Source: Aureococcus anophagefferens (Eukaryota; Sar; Pelagophyceae; Pelagomonadales; Pelagomonadaceae). Taken from it: 64,000 nt of DNA. The stretch spans positions 589,474 through 653,473 of the forward strand of contig NW_008705567.1 of NCBI RefSeq assembly GCF_000186865.1. Reading direction: 5' to 3'. This document shows positions 10,465 to 18,860 of the stretch, piece after piece (within the stretch, counting starts at the first letter, position 1; every line of letters begins with the position of its first letter). Under the pieces are notes generated by a model, which saw nothing but the letters and a program-made list of their open reading frames with translations, did no database searches and had not been told where the DNA came from. The position numbers and the translations under genes were made by a program.

Positions 10465-10836
10465 TCACGGCACGTCCGCCGCCGCGCTCTCGCGCCGCCG
10501 GACGCGGTCGTCGGCGGCGCGGACGCGGCCGAGGATGGCGGCGGCCGCGCGGCCGCCGGCGCGCGGCACGACGACGGGGTCGAACCGCTCGAGGGGTTCC
10601 CGGGTGTCGTCGCTCGCGCCGAAGCCGGCCTCGCGCGCGCCGACGCGCGACCGGTGGCCGCGGTCGACGACGACGACGCGCGCGCCCGTGCGCGCGTCGA
10701 CGAGCCCGAGGGCGGCCGGCGGCGGCGGCGGCCGCGGCGCGTCGTCGAGGCGCAGGGCCGAGAGCTCCGGCGCGTCGGACGCGTTGGCGTCTTCTTCCAG
10801 GTTGAGCGACGCGAGGCGCGTGGTGATGTTGCTCAT
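10465..10836 (-). CDS. Hypothetical small Arg/Ala-rich protein
   Basis: A frame of 123 residues from MSNITTRLASLNLEED; an in-frame extension upstream to 10926 is possible. It has an acidic N terminus, a run of five prolines, and a middle segment with the pattern GLVDARTGARVVVVDRG. I do not recognise a domain. It lies head-on to the kinesin 3' end (67 bp apart) and divergent to the gene at 11119. Support is its position in the strand-alternating layout, a start codon free of upstream shadow, and a GGCTGCC motif 26 bases upstream. It could still be a chance frame in GC-rich DNA. Confidence 0.4.
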   Translation of the reverse strand: MSNITTRLASLNLEEDANASDAPELSALRLDDAPRPPPPPAALGLVDARTGARVVVVDRGHRSRVGAREAGFGASDDTREPLERFDPVVVPRAGGRAAAAILGRVRAADDRVRRRESAAADVP

Positions 10837-11118
10837 ACTTTGCGTATGCAGAGGGAACGTCGGCAGCCTTGGCGCTGCTTTTTGGCGGCTCAGGGCAGCG
10901 CGAATGGCGTCACCAAAGCGGCCCAAAACTCAGGGCCCATGCCGATTTGCCACAGTGAGCCGACCTTGATGATCTCTTGATGACCTTGAAGCAAGCTCTT
11001 GTGCCAGCGTATGCGCCAGCTCTGAGTGAGAGCAACAGCGCCGTCCGCCGCGAGCCAGGAGCTCTGCAACGCCTGCTCCAAACCCTGCTAAAACTAGGAA
11101 CGCTCGAAGCTCGCGCGC

Positions 11119-11544
11119 ATGCGGACGTTCCTCGCCTGCCTCGCGGCCCTCGCCGGCGCCGACGCCTTCGTCGCGCCGCGCGCCGCCGCGCGCGGCGCGA
11201 TGGTTCGCTCCGCCTTCGGGGAAAAACAGCCGGCGCCGACCCCGGAGGAGGAGGAGACGAAGTTCGACCTCGGCACGCTGTCCATGCGCGACAAGGTCAG
11301 CGCGTACAACCGTCCCGCGGAGGACAGCGCGCTGCTCTCCGAGTCGTGGAAGACGAAGGAGGCGCCCGGCGACGTCGACGAGGGAGACACAATTGGCCTC
11401 CCGTTCGGCCTCCTCGGCGGGCTGGGCCTCGCCGTCGGCCTCGTCGCGTTCAGCTTCGTGCCCGTCGGCGAGCAGACCGTCGGCATCCCCGCGAACGACC
11501 CGACGAAGGTGCCCGTGACGAACTTCGTCAAGGTCCTCGACTAG
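11119..11544 (+). CDS. Small plastid-targeted membrane protein (hypothetical)
   Basis: A 141-residue protein. The N terminus MRTFLACLAALAGADAF is a signal peptide followed by a phenylalanine right after the Ala cleavage region (ADA|FVAPR). This is the ASAFAP-like bipartite leader that sends nuclear-encoded proteins into complex plastids of heterokont algae. The mature part is acidic, then has one membrane segment (GLPFGLLGGLGLAVGLVAF, about 93-111) and a short tail. I do not recognise the family. By its leader it should sit in a plastid membrane, with the tail on the far side. It converges on dapF, whose product also acts in the plastid (41 bp between stops). Confidence 0.75.
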   Translation: MRTFLACLAALAGADAFVAPRAAARGAMVRSAFGEKQPAPTPEEEETKFDLGTLSMRDKVSAYNRPAEDSALLSESWKTKEAPGDVDEGDTIGLPFGLLGGLGLAVGLVAFSFVPVGEQTVGIPANDPTKVPVTNFVKVLD

Positions 11545-11585
11545 GGTCGGACTAAGCACTTGGACCGCCTTAGGTGCGGACCCCC

Positions 11586-12732
11586 CTACTGCTCCGGCAG
11601 GGGCGCGGAGCCCGAGAAGACGAACTCCGCGGGCCCCGTCATGTAGACCTTGTTGTCGGACTCGCGCCACTCGATCTCGAGGGGCCCGCCGGGGAGCATG
11701 ACCTCGCAGGTGCGGTCCGTGCGGCCCGTGAGGACGCCCGCGACGCCGACGGCGCACGCGCCCGTGCCGCACGCGAGCGTCACGCCGCAGCCGCGCTCCC
11801 AGACGACCTGCGTGGAATTCAAATCTTCAACCCGACTTCAATGTGCGCATATGCGACAGTTTCGACGCAAGCTCTTCGACCGTGCTTCGAGAACTCGACG
11901 AGAGCAATCGATTCGTCCAAAAATCAGCCGAATCGACTTCGATGTGATCGAGCTAGAGAATTCTGAAGTTTGGTCAGGACCACCCAAACCAGCGGTTGAA
12001 TTCCACACAGCAGACGACCATGTTGACGTGGGACCGGTCGACGACGTCGACGAACTCCGCGTTGACCTTCTCCGGGAAGGCGTCCGTGTTGAGCTCGACG
12101 GCTTTACCGGTGACGCCGAGGTCCACGGCCTTGGCGTCGTCGACGAACGCCACCGAGTGCGGGTTGCCCATCGACACGGCCGTGACCGCGTAGGTCGCGC
12201 CGCCGGCCTCGAGCGCCGCGTCGACGACCCTGTCGCCGTCCGTGGGCGCCAGCGCGCAGGGCACCTTGGGGCCCGCGAGCTCCGGCTCGCCCATGTCGAC
12301 GGTGATGAGCCCGTCGCCGCGGACGACGGGCACGATGGGGCCCGCGCCCGTGGCGATGGTGAAGACCTCGTCGTCGCCGTCCTTGGCGCCCTCGCAGCCG
12401 AGCTCGCCGAGGTAGCGCGCGAGGCAGCGGATGCCGTTGCCGCACATCTCCGGCTCCGAGCTGTCGGAGTTGTAGATGGTCATCTTGAAGTCCGCGCCGT
12501 TCTCGCCGGGCATGACGAAGATGACGCCGTCGGCGCCGACGCCGAAGTTGCGGTCGCACAGGGCCGCGGCCTCGGCCGGCGACGCCTTGGGCGTCGCGGA
12601 GTCGCGGTTGTCGACGAGGAGGAAGTCGTTGCCGAGGCCCTGGTACTTGGAGAAGGCCAGCGCCGGCCGCAGCGCGGCGCACCGCGCCGCGAGCGCCGCG
12701 AGCGCTGCGAGCGACGCGAGCGCGGACGGCAT
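11586..12732 (-). CDS. dapF: Diaminopimelate epimerase
   Basis: Converts LL- to meso-diaminopimelate, the last step but one of lysine synthesis in plastids. The CDS is complement(join(11586..11807, 12019..12732)), 311 residues. The first catalytic Cys is in EMCGNGIRC (Cys97) and the second in [10 protein letters not shown] (Cys251); GNPHSVAFV, a substrate-binding motif, is also present. Both active-site cysteines are kept, so the enzyme should work. A short hydrophobic Ala/Leu leader (1-25) precedes the conserved start [11 protein letters not shown] and probably serves plastid import, although no clear ASAFAP motif is seen. The single 211-nt intron is an introner inserted between HVNM and VVWERG, just before the second catalytic Cys. 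The spliced product is uninterrupted across it. Confidence 0.95.
11808..12010 (+). mobile_element. Introner copy 3 (dapF intron)
   Basis: The element is 203 bp, with ends CTGCGTGGAATTC and GAATTCCACACAG. An exact 8-bp target duplication, CAGACGAC, lies at 11800-11807 and 12011-12018. On the gene strand the intron is 12018 down to 11808, starting GT within the duplication and ending CAG in the inverted repeat. By eye it differs from copy 6 at about 10 of 203 positions, although the two lie in opposite orientations to their genes. Confidence 0.95.
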
Positions 12733-12900
12733 GGAAGGACTGGCGGTGGTGCGCGGCTCCGGCGGCGGCGGCGGCGGTGCAGCACGCGTTGATGCTGCTC
12801 GAGCTCTCCAGACGGCGCTCCAGGGCGTCTCGCGAGCCGACTCGGCTGGACACGCGCGCTCCGGCCGCCGCCGGCGCCGCCGCTCACGAACCCCACACCC

Positions 12901-15312
12901 TTAGTCGTGCCTCGTGAGCCGGCTGTCGGACGTCATCTCCGCCACCAGCTCCGGCGCGCCGTCGTAGGTGCCGACGAGCCAGAGGATGAGGCGGACGTCG
13001 ACGCCGATGGACCGGGAGAAGTCCGGGGACCACTTGAACTCGTTCAGCAGCCCCTGGCGCTGGCGGTCGAAGTTGAGGCCGACGATGTCGCCGTGGGCGT
13101 CGAGCACCGGCGACCCCGAGTTGCCGCCGACCGTGTCCGTCGAGTAGAGGAGGCAGCACGGCGTCGACCGCGCGGCGCCGTCGCGTTCCAGGAGCGTGAC
13201 GAGCGCGTCCGGCGCCTCGTAGTGGTCCGCGCCCCCGCGGAGCCGCGCCTCGAGCACCTTGTCGAGCAAGCCCGCGAGCGTCGTCCGCGCGCCGTGCGCG
13301 ACCGCGTCCGCGGGCGCGTAGCCCCGCACGTGGCCCGCGGACACGCGCAGGGCCCCGTTGCAGTCGGGCCAGAAGTGCTCGTCGCTGTGCTGGCGCTGGA
13401 GGTCCAGCAGCGCCGACAGGCACACGTCGCGGTCCGACAGCAGCCGCTTGCCCGAATCCCGCACCGCGGCGTAGAGCGGGTAGAGCCGCGTCGCCAGGAC
13501 CACGAAGGGATCCTCGAGCAGCGCGGGGTCCGGGTCCTCCGCGGCGGTCCGCAGATCCGCGAAGACCCAGCCGGCCCGCAGCTTCGAGTCGCGCACGGCC
13601 CGCGCGATGTCGCCTTTCCCGAAGACGCCCCGGCGCGGCACGCCCGCCGCGCGCGCCGCGTCGAGCGCGTCCGCGACGAGTCGCGCCTCGTGCGGCTCGT
13701 GGATGCCCTCGAGCCGCGCGGCGAGGCGCCGCTCGAGGAACGGCAGGTTCCGGTCGCGGTAGTCGGCCTCGCGGTCCGCGTCGGGCTTCTTCAGCTCGAC
13801 GGACGCCTCGTGGAAGTGGTGGCCCGCCGCGAGGAGCGAGGACCCAAAGTACGCGCCGCGGAGCGCCGCGAGCGCGTCGAGCGCGTCCTCGCCGTCCTCG
13901 AGCTCGCCGTAGATGCGCTCGAGGTCCTGCAGCAGCACCGCGGCCGTCGGCGCGGCTGCGACGAGGGCGGCCTCCTCGTCGCCGCGCTCCTCGACGAGGC
14001 CGATCTTCCGCGCGACGACCAATTTCCCGTCGCTCCGCTTGAGCTCGTTGGCCAGCGACTTCTTCGCGCCCGCGAGCTTCAACCGCGCGACGTCGTCGTC
14101 GACCTCGTACTTGCCGATGAGCTCGAGCTTCCGCTTGAAGTCGCGGATGAGCGCGGGCGTCGTGACCTCGTCGCCGTAGCGGAGCCGCCGCGACGGCGCG
14201 TAGCGGTTCGTGCTCCCGGGGTAGCCCAGGAGGAAGACGAAGTCGCCGTCGGCCGCGCCGCTGCCGCAGAGCCGCAGCCGCGAGTCCGGCCTGAAGGGCA
14301 CGTTGGCCTCGTCGTAGTCGGCGACGGAGCCGTCGGGCGCGACGTACGCGCGCAGCAGCGCGAAATCCGCGGTGTGCCGCGGCCACTCGAAGTTGTCCTC
14401 GTCGCCGCCGAAGTTGCCGAGCGACCGCGGCGGCGCGTAGACGATGCGCACGTCGCGGAGCCGCTCGTAGGTGAAGAGCACGTAGGTCTCGTAGGCGAAC
14501 TGCTCCTGGACCTCGCAGCGGACGCCCTCGGCGCTCACGCCGAGCGCCGCGGCCCTGTTCTTCAGCGCGGTCTCGGCGTAGGCCGCGATCTCCTGGCGCC
14601 GGTCCCGGACCTTGTTCGCCCGCGTCAGCGCGTCGTCGCCGTCGCGGAGCACCTCGACGACCTCCGCGGACACGTCCGCGCACTCCCGCGTGAGCCAGAC
14701 CTCGGTGTTGGGCCCGCGGACCTCCGCGGTCCGGTTCCGCGCGACGAAGCCCGTGGTGACGAAGTCCGCGCCCTCGGCGAGGGACGCGGCGCGCACGGCC
14801 TCGTGCGCGACGTGCCAGTTCGTCAGGATGAGGCCGTCGTCGCTCACGAACGAGCCCGTGCCGCCGCGGCCCGACGCGCCGACGGACACCAGGGCGTCGC
14901 TCAGCGCCGCGTCCGCGCTCGACGTGCCGTCGATCTTCCTCGCGTCGATCTTCAGGCCCATGGCGCGCAGCACGGGCTCGAGCTCGCCGGCGGCGGTGAT
15001 GGGCCAGGTCCGGAAGCGGCCCATGGCCTCGGCGTGGCCGTCGGCGGCCGCGGGCGCCGGCGCGGCGGCGCGCGCGGCGTCCTCGGTCGGGTCCGCGGCG
15101 ATGTCCGCGGCGGCCTCGGCCTCCTCGATCGCCGGCGCGGCGACGACGCCGCCGTCCGGCGAGACCAGGGCCTTCTTCTTCTTGGCGCCCATGGACACGC
15201 TGTGTGTTGCTGTGGCGCGGCGCGTAGGCGGGAGGAAGCCGCTGGCCGCGGCCAGCAGGCCCAGGAGGAGCACGCGCGTCATCCGTGCGATCGACTGCGC
15301 GCGAGCGTGCAT
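12901..15312 (-). CDS. S46-family serine peptidase (DPP7/DPP11-like)
   Basis: An 803-residue chymotrypsin-fold dipeptidyl aminopeptidase of family S46, otherwise best known from the bacterial periplasm. The core motifs are GTGSFVSDDGLILTNWHV with the catalytic His (about 167), FGGDEDNFEWPRHTADF with the catalytic Asp (about 316), and TVGGNSGSPVL with the nucleophile Ser (about 732), followed by GDIVGLNFD. All three catalytic residues are present. Met1 or Met11 may start the protein; Met11 opens a signal peptide (MTRVLLLGLLAAASGF) followed by LPPTRR, which resembles a plastid leader. Residues 45-95 are a disordered Ala-rich linker. It would release dipeptides from peptide N termini inside a membrane-bounded compartment. 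The gene is divergent to the hydrolase at 15503 (190 bp). Confidence 0.92.
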   Translation of the reverse strand: MHARAQSIARMTRVLLLGLLAAASGFLPPTRRATATHSVSMGAKKKKALVSPDGGVVAAPAIEEAEAAADIAADPTEDAARAAAPAPAAADGHAEAMGRFRTWPITAAGELEPVLRAMGLKIDARKIDGTSSADAALSDALVSVGASGRGGTGSFVSDDGLILTNWHVAHEAVRAASLAEGADFVTTGFVARNRTAEVRGPNTEVWLTRECADVSAEVVEVLRDGDDALTRANKVRDRRQEIAAYAETALKNRAAALGVSAEGVRCEVQEQFAYETYVLFTYERLRDVRIVYAPPRSLGNFGGDEDNFEWPRHTADFALLRAYVAPDGSVADYDEANVPFRPDSRLRLCGSGAADGDFVFLLGYPGSTNRYAPSRRLRYGDEVTTPALIRDFKRKLELIGKYEVDDDVARLKLAGAKKSLANELKRSDGKLVVARKIGLVEERGDEEAALVAAAPTAAVLLQDLERIYGELEDGEDALDALAALRGAYFGSSLLAAGHHFHEASVELKKPDADREADYRDRNLPFLERRLAARLEGIHEPHEARLVADALDAARAAGVPRRGVFGKGDIARAVRDSKLRAGWVFADLRTAAEDPDPALLEDPFVVLATRLYPLYAAVRDSGKRLLSDRDVCLSALLDLQRQHSDEHFWPDCNGALRVSAGHVRGYAPADAVAHGARTTLAGLLDKVLEARLRGGADHYEAPDALVTLLERDGAARSTPCCLLYSTDTVGGNSGSPVLDAHGDIVGLNFDRQRQGLLNEFKWSPDFSRSIGVDVRLILWLVGTYDGAPELVAEMTSDSRLTRHD

Positions 15313-15502
15313 CGTCGCACGCTCGAGCTCGAGCTTGCTGCTGGGTCTTCAAGCGAGTTCATGTTGCCGCGATGCTGCCTCCTTGAAGCAATTTTGCTCG
15401 GTCGGGGCTGCCGGCGCCATTGCCCTTGCCCGCCGGGCGCCGACGCCCGAGCCGCCCGACGCCCGAGCCGCCCCGGCGGGCGCAGGCCCGCCCTCGTGCG
15501 CC

Positions 15503-16918
15503 ATGTCGTCGCGCGGGGACGCGCCGGAGAAGAAGGAGCGCAAGGGGAGCCTGCTGCGCCGGGCGTCGAAGCTCTTCGGGGGCGGCGGCGGCCGGCGGAG
15601 CTCGCGGCCGAGCCAGCCCGTGCAGTGGACGGCGGCCATGATCAAGGAGCGCGAGGAGGCGAACGCGCGGGAGCGCGCCGCCGCCGCCAAGGCCGCGGCG
15701 GCCGCGGCCGCGGCCGAGGCCGAGCGGTGCGCGCCCGTCGAGGTCGCGTCGCGGCGCGCGAACCGCGTCATCGCCATGCGCGACGGGCGCAACCTGAGCT
15801 TCGCCGAGGCCGGCGACCCCGAGGGCTTCCCCGTGCTCTGCTTCTTTGGGATCGGGGGGAGCCGCTACCTCGTGCTGCTTTTGGACGAAGTCGCGCGGCA
15901 GCTCGGGCTCCGCGTCATCTCGCCCGACCGGCCGGGCTTCGGGCGGTCGTCGGCCTGGAGCGACCGCGCCTTCGCCGACTTCGCGCGGGACATCGACACG
16001 CTCTGCGCGACGCTGAGCCTGCGGCGCGTCGCGCTCTGGGGCTACTCGGTCGGCTGCGCGTACGCGGCGGTCTGCGCGCTGAGCCCCTTCGTGCGGCGGC
16101 GCCTCGTCGGCCGGCTGACCCTGGTGTCGCCCTGGGTGCCCCTGTCGGCGCCGGGCGTGCCGCTCCACTTCACCTTCGCGCGCTTCTTCCCGAACGCGTT
16201 TGCGGAGCTGCTCCAGCCGGGCTCCGTCAAGGAGCAGCGCGAGCAGCTGCGCCAGCGGGGCACGGAGGCCATCCACACGGGCCGCAGCGCCGAGATGCCC
16301 CTGTCGGCGCCGTCGACGGCCATCGAGAACTTCGGGCTCCGGGGCGCGGCGAAGAGCCGCGCGTCTTCGCCGAAGACGCAAGCGAAGAAGAAGGTCGACG
16401 ACGACGGGCCGGGCCGCGGCGTCTTCGAGCTCTTCCTCTGCGGCGCGGCCCTCGACGAGGACACGGAGACGTTCCGCGCCGACGACTCGGCGGAGCTGTC
16501 CGCGCTCGAGCTCCACGCGCTCCAGACGCTCCCGCGCGGGCCCCGCGTGCTCCTCGCGTCGATCATCGAGGCGCAGCGCCAGGGCGCGCGGGGCTTCCGC
16601 GACGAGTTCAAGCTCTGCTGCACGGACTTCGGCTTCAAGTACTCGGACCTCAAGTGGCCCGCGCGCATCTACCACGGCACCGCGGACAACCTGGTGTCGA
16701 CGACGTCCGCGCGGTGGCTCGCCGTGGAGCTCCGCAAGGGTTTGGCGTCGCCGGACGACGTCGAGCTCTTCGAGGTGCCGGGGGGCACGCACAACGGCAT
16801 GGTCTTCGCCATCCTCCGGCGGTCCCTCACGGCCATCTCTCGGGACCTCGCGCCCCTCGCCGACGAGCCACGCCCGGCGAAGCAGGCGGCCCGCGCGGGC
16901 CGCGTCCAGAGCCTCTAG
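15503..16918 (+). CDS. Alpha/beta-hydrolase fold protein
   Basis: A 471-residue protein. The ATG at 15503 was chosen because the sequence upstream in frame is antisense to the S46 gene. Residues 1-80 are basic and Ala-rich, possibly a membrane-associating or coiled region. The hydrolase core begins with FFGIGGSRY (oxyanion loop), then DRPGFGRSS, the nucleophile elbow LWGYSVGCAYA (Ser in GxSxG), a lid region with a disordered insert, the acid residue in YHGTADNLVS and the catalytic His in PGGTHNGMV. The catalytic triad is therefore complete. The substrate is unknown; esterase, lipase or peptidase activity are all possible. No signal peptide is seen, so it is probably cytosolic. Nothing in the neighbours narrows the role. 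Confidence 0.85.
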   Translation: MSSRGDAPEKKERKGSLLRRASKLFGGGGGRRSSRPSQPVQWTAAMIKEREEANARERAAAAKAAAAAAAAEAERCAPVEVASRRANRVIAMRDGRNLSFAEAGDPEGFPVLCFFGIGGSRYLVLLLDEVARQLGLRVISPDRPGFGRSSAWSDRAFADFARDIDTLCATLSLRRVALWGYSVGCAYAAVCALSPFVRRRLVGRLTLVSPWVPLSAPGVPLHFTFARFFPNAFAELLQPGSVKEQREQLRQRGTEAIHTGRSAEMPLSAPSTAIENFGLRGAAKSRASSPKTQAKKKVDDDGPGRGVFELFLCGAALDEDTETFRADDSAELSALELHALQTLPRGPRVLLASIIEAQRQGARGFRDEFKLCCTDFGFKYSDLKWPARIYHGTADNLVSTTSARWLAVELRKGLASPDDVELFEVPGGTHNGMVFAILRRSLTAISRDLAPLADEPRPAKQAARAGRVQSL

Positions 16919-17093
16919 GGCGCGCGGGGTGCGGCGCGCGAGGGGCGGCTCTTTTCCGATAACGCTTCTTCCAACTGCGCTTCAGTAGGGTGACTCGCGG
17001 CGCGCTGCGGCGCGCTGCTTTTAAATATGCAACTTGGAACGTTGCACCTCAACTTACTACCGGATCCGGGATCTTGGATCCGGGCCCGCCATC

Positions 17094-17897
17094 ATGATGG
17101 CCAATCGCAGCCCGGCGCAGCAGAAGGAGCGCCGCGGCGGGCCATCGCAGCATGCGATCGAACTAGGCGTGAACCTGGCCAGCGCATACCTCGCGCCGAC
17201 GAGCCTCGCCGCTCTGTGCGCATGCTCTCGCGCGATGAAAGACCTCGCTTCGACGGACGCAGTGTGGTCCGCGCACACGCGGCGGGAGTACCCCTGGTCC
17301 GCGCACCTGCGAACGGTGGGCGGCGCGTGCGCCGTCAGTGGGCGGCGCGAGTTTCTGCGGTTGCGCAAGATGTCGGAGAGACACCTTACCAAAGATTACC
17401 CTGGAGTCGAGGCATACTCGGCGCTCGTCGTGATCGAGGACAGAGGCGCCACCATCATCGAGGGGCTCTTCGATATTGATGAGACAGGCGGGGAGCTGTC
17501 CATCAATGTTCTCCCGGCGAATGAGAAATTGTGCGTCGACTTTGAGCTCCTCGAAGAAGAAAAGGAAATGACGATATCGGTGGTCTTGGTGCGAAAGGTT
17601 GACGGCAAATGCATGCAGCTGCTCAGCAATGCGACTACAGAAGACGTCGACGAGCGAAACTCGCATATTTTCTTCAGCGATGACATGTTTTTCGCCCCGA
17701 ACGAGGCCTGGGACGAGGGCAGGCCGTACTCTACAAACATCGTGATTTGTGACTATTCTGTGGAACATACCGATGGTGAGCGAGTCCTTACCGGCTGGGA
17801 GCGTCTTTTGTTCGAGGGTTGGGATGATAGCGCAGGCAGAGATCTCGAGACCAGCCAACTCCTGAGAGAGTGGGCTGACAGTGATACTTGGATTTAA
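17094..17897 (+). CDS. F-box-like protein with unknown C-terminal domain
   Basis: A 267-residue protein from the double ATG at 17094/17097. The N-terminal part (about 20-75) has the F-box pattern: NLASAYLAPTSLAALCACSRAMKDLASTDAVWSAHTRREY, shown here only as a pattern of Leu-Pro-like helix, conserved Leu/Val and Trp. F-box proteins recruit substrates to SCF ubiquitin ligases. The remaining ~190 residues are acidic, rich in beta-type pattern, and not recognised. Base use differs from the neighbours: many codons end in A or T (GAA, AAT, ATT), and the gene is clearly less GC-rich. That suggests a recent arrival, or a fast-evolving lineage-specific family. Confidence 0.55.
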   Translation: MMANRSPAQQKERRGGPSQHAIELGVNLASAYLAPTSLAALCACSRAMKDLASTDAVWSAHTRREYPWSAHLRTVGGACAVSGRREFLRLRKMSERHLTKDYPGVEAYSALVVIEDRGATIIEGLFDIDETGGELSINVLPANEKLCVDFELLEEEKEMTISVVLVRKVDGKCMQLLSNATTEDVDERNSHIFFSDDMFFAPNEAWDEGRPYSTNIVICDYSVEHTDGERVLTGWERLLFEGWDDSAGRDLETSQLLREWADSDTWI

Positions 17898-18138
17898 CTT
17901 CTAGACTTCACCTTAACTAAGGGAATGGAACAAGCCCAAACACCACTGGGTTTTTGCAGAAAACATTCCCCCGTGTGCACCTCCAGCGTCGATCTCGACA
18001 TGAGCGGACCTGGTCGAAGAGTCCGCCTAATTACAAAAGTGCATTCGCAGTTCACGATGAAGCGGTGAGGAAGGTGGCGCCACTCGATTTTTGTGGGGCT
18101 GCCCTTCCGATAGACCTCGGCGCCGGTGGCTGCCGACC

Positions 18139-18825
18139 ATGTCGCAGCCGCGGAACTTCCTGCTCCCGGGCGAGAACGAGACCATGCACCAGATCATGCA
18201 GGAGCACTACAAGAAGACGGGCCAGCTCGACAAGCTCGACCCCCTCGCGGACCCCGTGGACCTCGACTTCGATCCCACGGAGCCCATGGGCCTGGGCTTC
18301 ATGGAGATGTACCCGGTCCACGCCGTCGCCGTCTACATGCTGTCGCCGGGCGAGCAGGGCGAGAAGCACGGCGTCCAGAAGGGCTGGGAGCTCCTCGAGT
18401 GCTGGCTCGAGCCCAAGGAGCCCGTCACGGAGATCCCCGACCCGCCGCCGCCGCCGCCCGAGGACCCGGAGAAGGAGAAGAACAAGCTCTTCGACCCCTG
18501 GGGCGGCAACTACCCGCGGCCGCCGAAGCGCAAGGAGTGGACGCTCAAGGAGGTCGCGAGCATCGACGGCACGAAGGTCGTCTACGACGTCAACGACGTC
18601 GACAAGCTCATGGTCGCCTTCAAGGACGCGGCGAAGCGCGGCGGCGTGCTGACCATGAAGTTCCGGCCCGAGCCCAAGGACGAGAACCAGTTCCGGTCCT
18701 ACGCGACGGTCGGCGACCCGACGGCGAAGAAGAAGAAGGCCGCGCCGAAGCCCGAGCTCCCCGCGGTCGCCACGAACCCGGCGCAGGCCGCGCTCATGGC
18801 CGGCGGCGTCGTCGAGCGCGAGTAG
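18139..18825 (+). CDS. PDZ-domain-like protein with an insert in the domain
   Basis: A 228-residue protein. The ATG at 18139 was chosen over an upstream one at 18091 because MSQPRNFLLPGE begins the structured part. At about 50-55 GLGF matches the carboxylate-binding loop of PDZ domains. It is followed by VYMLSPGEQGEKHGVQKGWELLE, here cited only as the PDZ helix and strand pattern, and later by DVNDVDKLMVAFKDA and VLTMKFRPE as the last helix and strand. A ~50-residue Pro/Lys-rich segment (EIPDPPPPPPEDPEK and on) is inserted in the middle. The C-terminal tail is Lys/Ala-rich. PDZ domains bind protein C termini. The partner is unknown. It converges on the Vms1 gene with 35 bp between stops. Confidence 0.6.
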   Translation: MSQPRNFLLPGENETMHQIMQEHYKKTGQLDKLDPLADPVDLDFDPTEPMGLGFMEMYPVHAVAVYMLSPGEQGEKHGVQKGWELLECWLEPKEPVTEIPDPPPPPPEDPEKEKNKLFDPWGGNYPRPPKRKEWTLKEVASIDGTKVVYDVNDVDKLMVAFKDAAKRGGVLTMKFRPEPKDENQFRSYATVGDPTAKKKKAAPKPELPAVATNPAQAALMAGGVVERE

Positions 18826-18860
18826 TCTAACGTTGACCGACGCACGCCGTGTCGGAATGT

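Noticed and set aside
12907..16962. Plus-strand open frame of 1351 residues antisense to the S46 gene
   Set aside because: It is an Arg/Ala/Gly-rich shadow of the G/C-ending codons of the S46 gene and hydrolase, with no domain motif.
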